From Comamonadaceae bacterium UBA2334 (GTDB lineage: Bacteria > Pseudomonadota > Gammaproteobacteria > Burkholderiales > Burkholderiaceae_C), in NCBI GenBank assembly GCA_002344885.1, contig DDUQ01000015.1:1-5886 (forward strand): a DNA stretch of 5,886 bases, in the 5' to 3' direction. The notes beneath the pieces are model-generated. The model saw only the letters and a list, made by a program, of their open reading frames with translations, made no database searches and was not told the origin of the DNA. Shown piece after piece: positions 5,452 to 5,886 of the stretch (its first letter is position 1; every line of letters starts with the position of its first letter). The translations under genes and the position numbers were made by a program.

Positions 5452-5886
5452 ATGAGCATTGCCATCCAGAACGTCTCGAAGCATTTCGGTGACTTCCACG
5501 CCCTGAACAACATCAACCTGGAGATCGATTCAGGTGAGCTGGTGGCCCTGCTGGGCCCCTCCGGCTGCGGCAAGACCACGCTGCTGCGCATCATTGCCGG
5601 GCTGGAAACCGCCGACACCGGCAACATCCTGTTCAGCGGCGAAGACACCACCGACAAGCACGTGCGCGACCGCAACGTGGGCTTTGTGTTCCAGCATTAC
5701 GCGCTGTTCCGCCACATGACGGTCTTTGAAAACGTGGCGTTCGGCCTGCGCGTCAAGCCCCGTGGCGAACGCCCCAGCGAGGCGCAAATCAAAACCAAGG
5801 TGCACGACCTGCTGAAGCTGGTGCAACTGGACTGGCTGGCCGACCGCTACCCCTCGCAACTGTCGGGCGGACAGCGCCAGCGCATT
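5452..5886 (+). CDS. cysA: Sulfate/thiosulfate import ATP-binding protein CysA, N-terminal part
   Basis: This is the ATPase that powers CysTW; 145 codons are present and the gene runs off the right edge. The N-terminus M-S-I-A-I-Q-N-V-S-K-H-F-G aligns with enteric CysA from its first residue, which fixes the start despite a weak ribosome site (GAGAAACG, about 5441-5448). Walker A is G-P-S-G-C-G-K-T-T (35-43). The Q-loop is in F-Q-H-Y-A-L-F-R-H-M-T (80-90), which is typical of CysA, and the ABC signature L-S-G-G-Q-R-Q-R (137-144) lies at the window end. Residues R-D-R-N-V-G-F-V-F (72-80) also fit. Walker B and the C-terminal regulatory domain lie beyond the window. It follows cysW after 65 bp that hold a hairpin and a micro-ORF, and is surely co-transcribed. 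Confidence 0.96.
   Translation, partial: MSIAIQNVSKHFGDFHALNNINLEIDSGELVALLGPSGCGKTTLLRIIAGLETADTGNILFSGEDTTDKHVRDRNVGFVFQHYALFRHMTVFENVAFGLRVKPRGERPSEAQIKTKVHDLLKLVQLDWLADRYPSQLSGGQRQRI

Overview
The window is GC-rich with tightly packed genes, all on the + strand. The protein sequences look like those of a betaproteobacterium, probably of the order Burkholderiales (Comamonadaceae-like). That placement is an inference from overall sequence character; there is no rRNA or other marker gene here to confirm it.

Layout. Bases 1-668 hold the C-terminal part of an ABC transporter ATPase (ModC/PotA/CysA superfamily) that begins outside the window. A 150-bp gap (669-818) follows. It contains an AT-rich island and a perfect 8-bp inverted repeat, and is the most likely control region for what comes next. 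From 819 to the end runs a sulfate/thiosulfate uptake operon: an Sbp-type periplasmic sulfate-binding protein gene broken by a frameshift (819-1845); a small RBBP9/YdeN-type serine hydrolase (1842-2468) whose start overlaps the old sbp stop; a second, intact, CysP-like binding protein (2553-3551); the two permease subunits CysT (3552-4460) and CysW (4463-5386); and the N-terminal 145 codons of the ATPase CysA (5452 to the window edge). The order cysP-cysT-cysW-cysA is the same as the cysPUWA operon of enteric bacteria. The extra sbp and hydrolase genes sit upstream of that core.

How the genes work together. The binding protein captures sulfate or thiosulfate in the periplasm and delivers it to the CysT/CysW membrane channel. 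CysA drives transport with ATP, feeding cysteine synthesis. The operon encodes two receptor types, one like sulfate-specific Sbp and one like thiosulfate-binding CysP. As given, only the CysP-like one can be made full length, because the Sbp-like gene has lost two bases at a CCAT tandem repeat. The hydrolase has an intact catalytic triad but no known role in sulfate transport.

The window is mainly a known type of operon. The points worth a second look are the frameshift in sbp, the embedded hydrolase, the altered ligand loop of the CysP-like protein, a GC-rich nested hairpin in an unusual N-terminal extension of CysT, and a 13-codon micro-ORF with a hairpin between cysW and cysA. I found no convincing wholly new system, and no RNA genes, mobile elements or CRISPR arrays.
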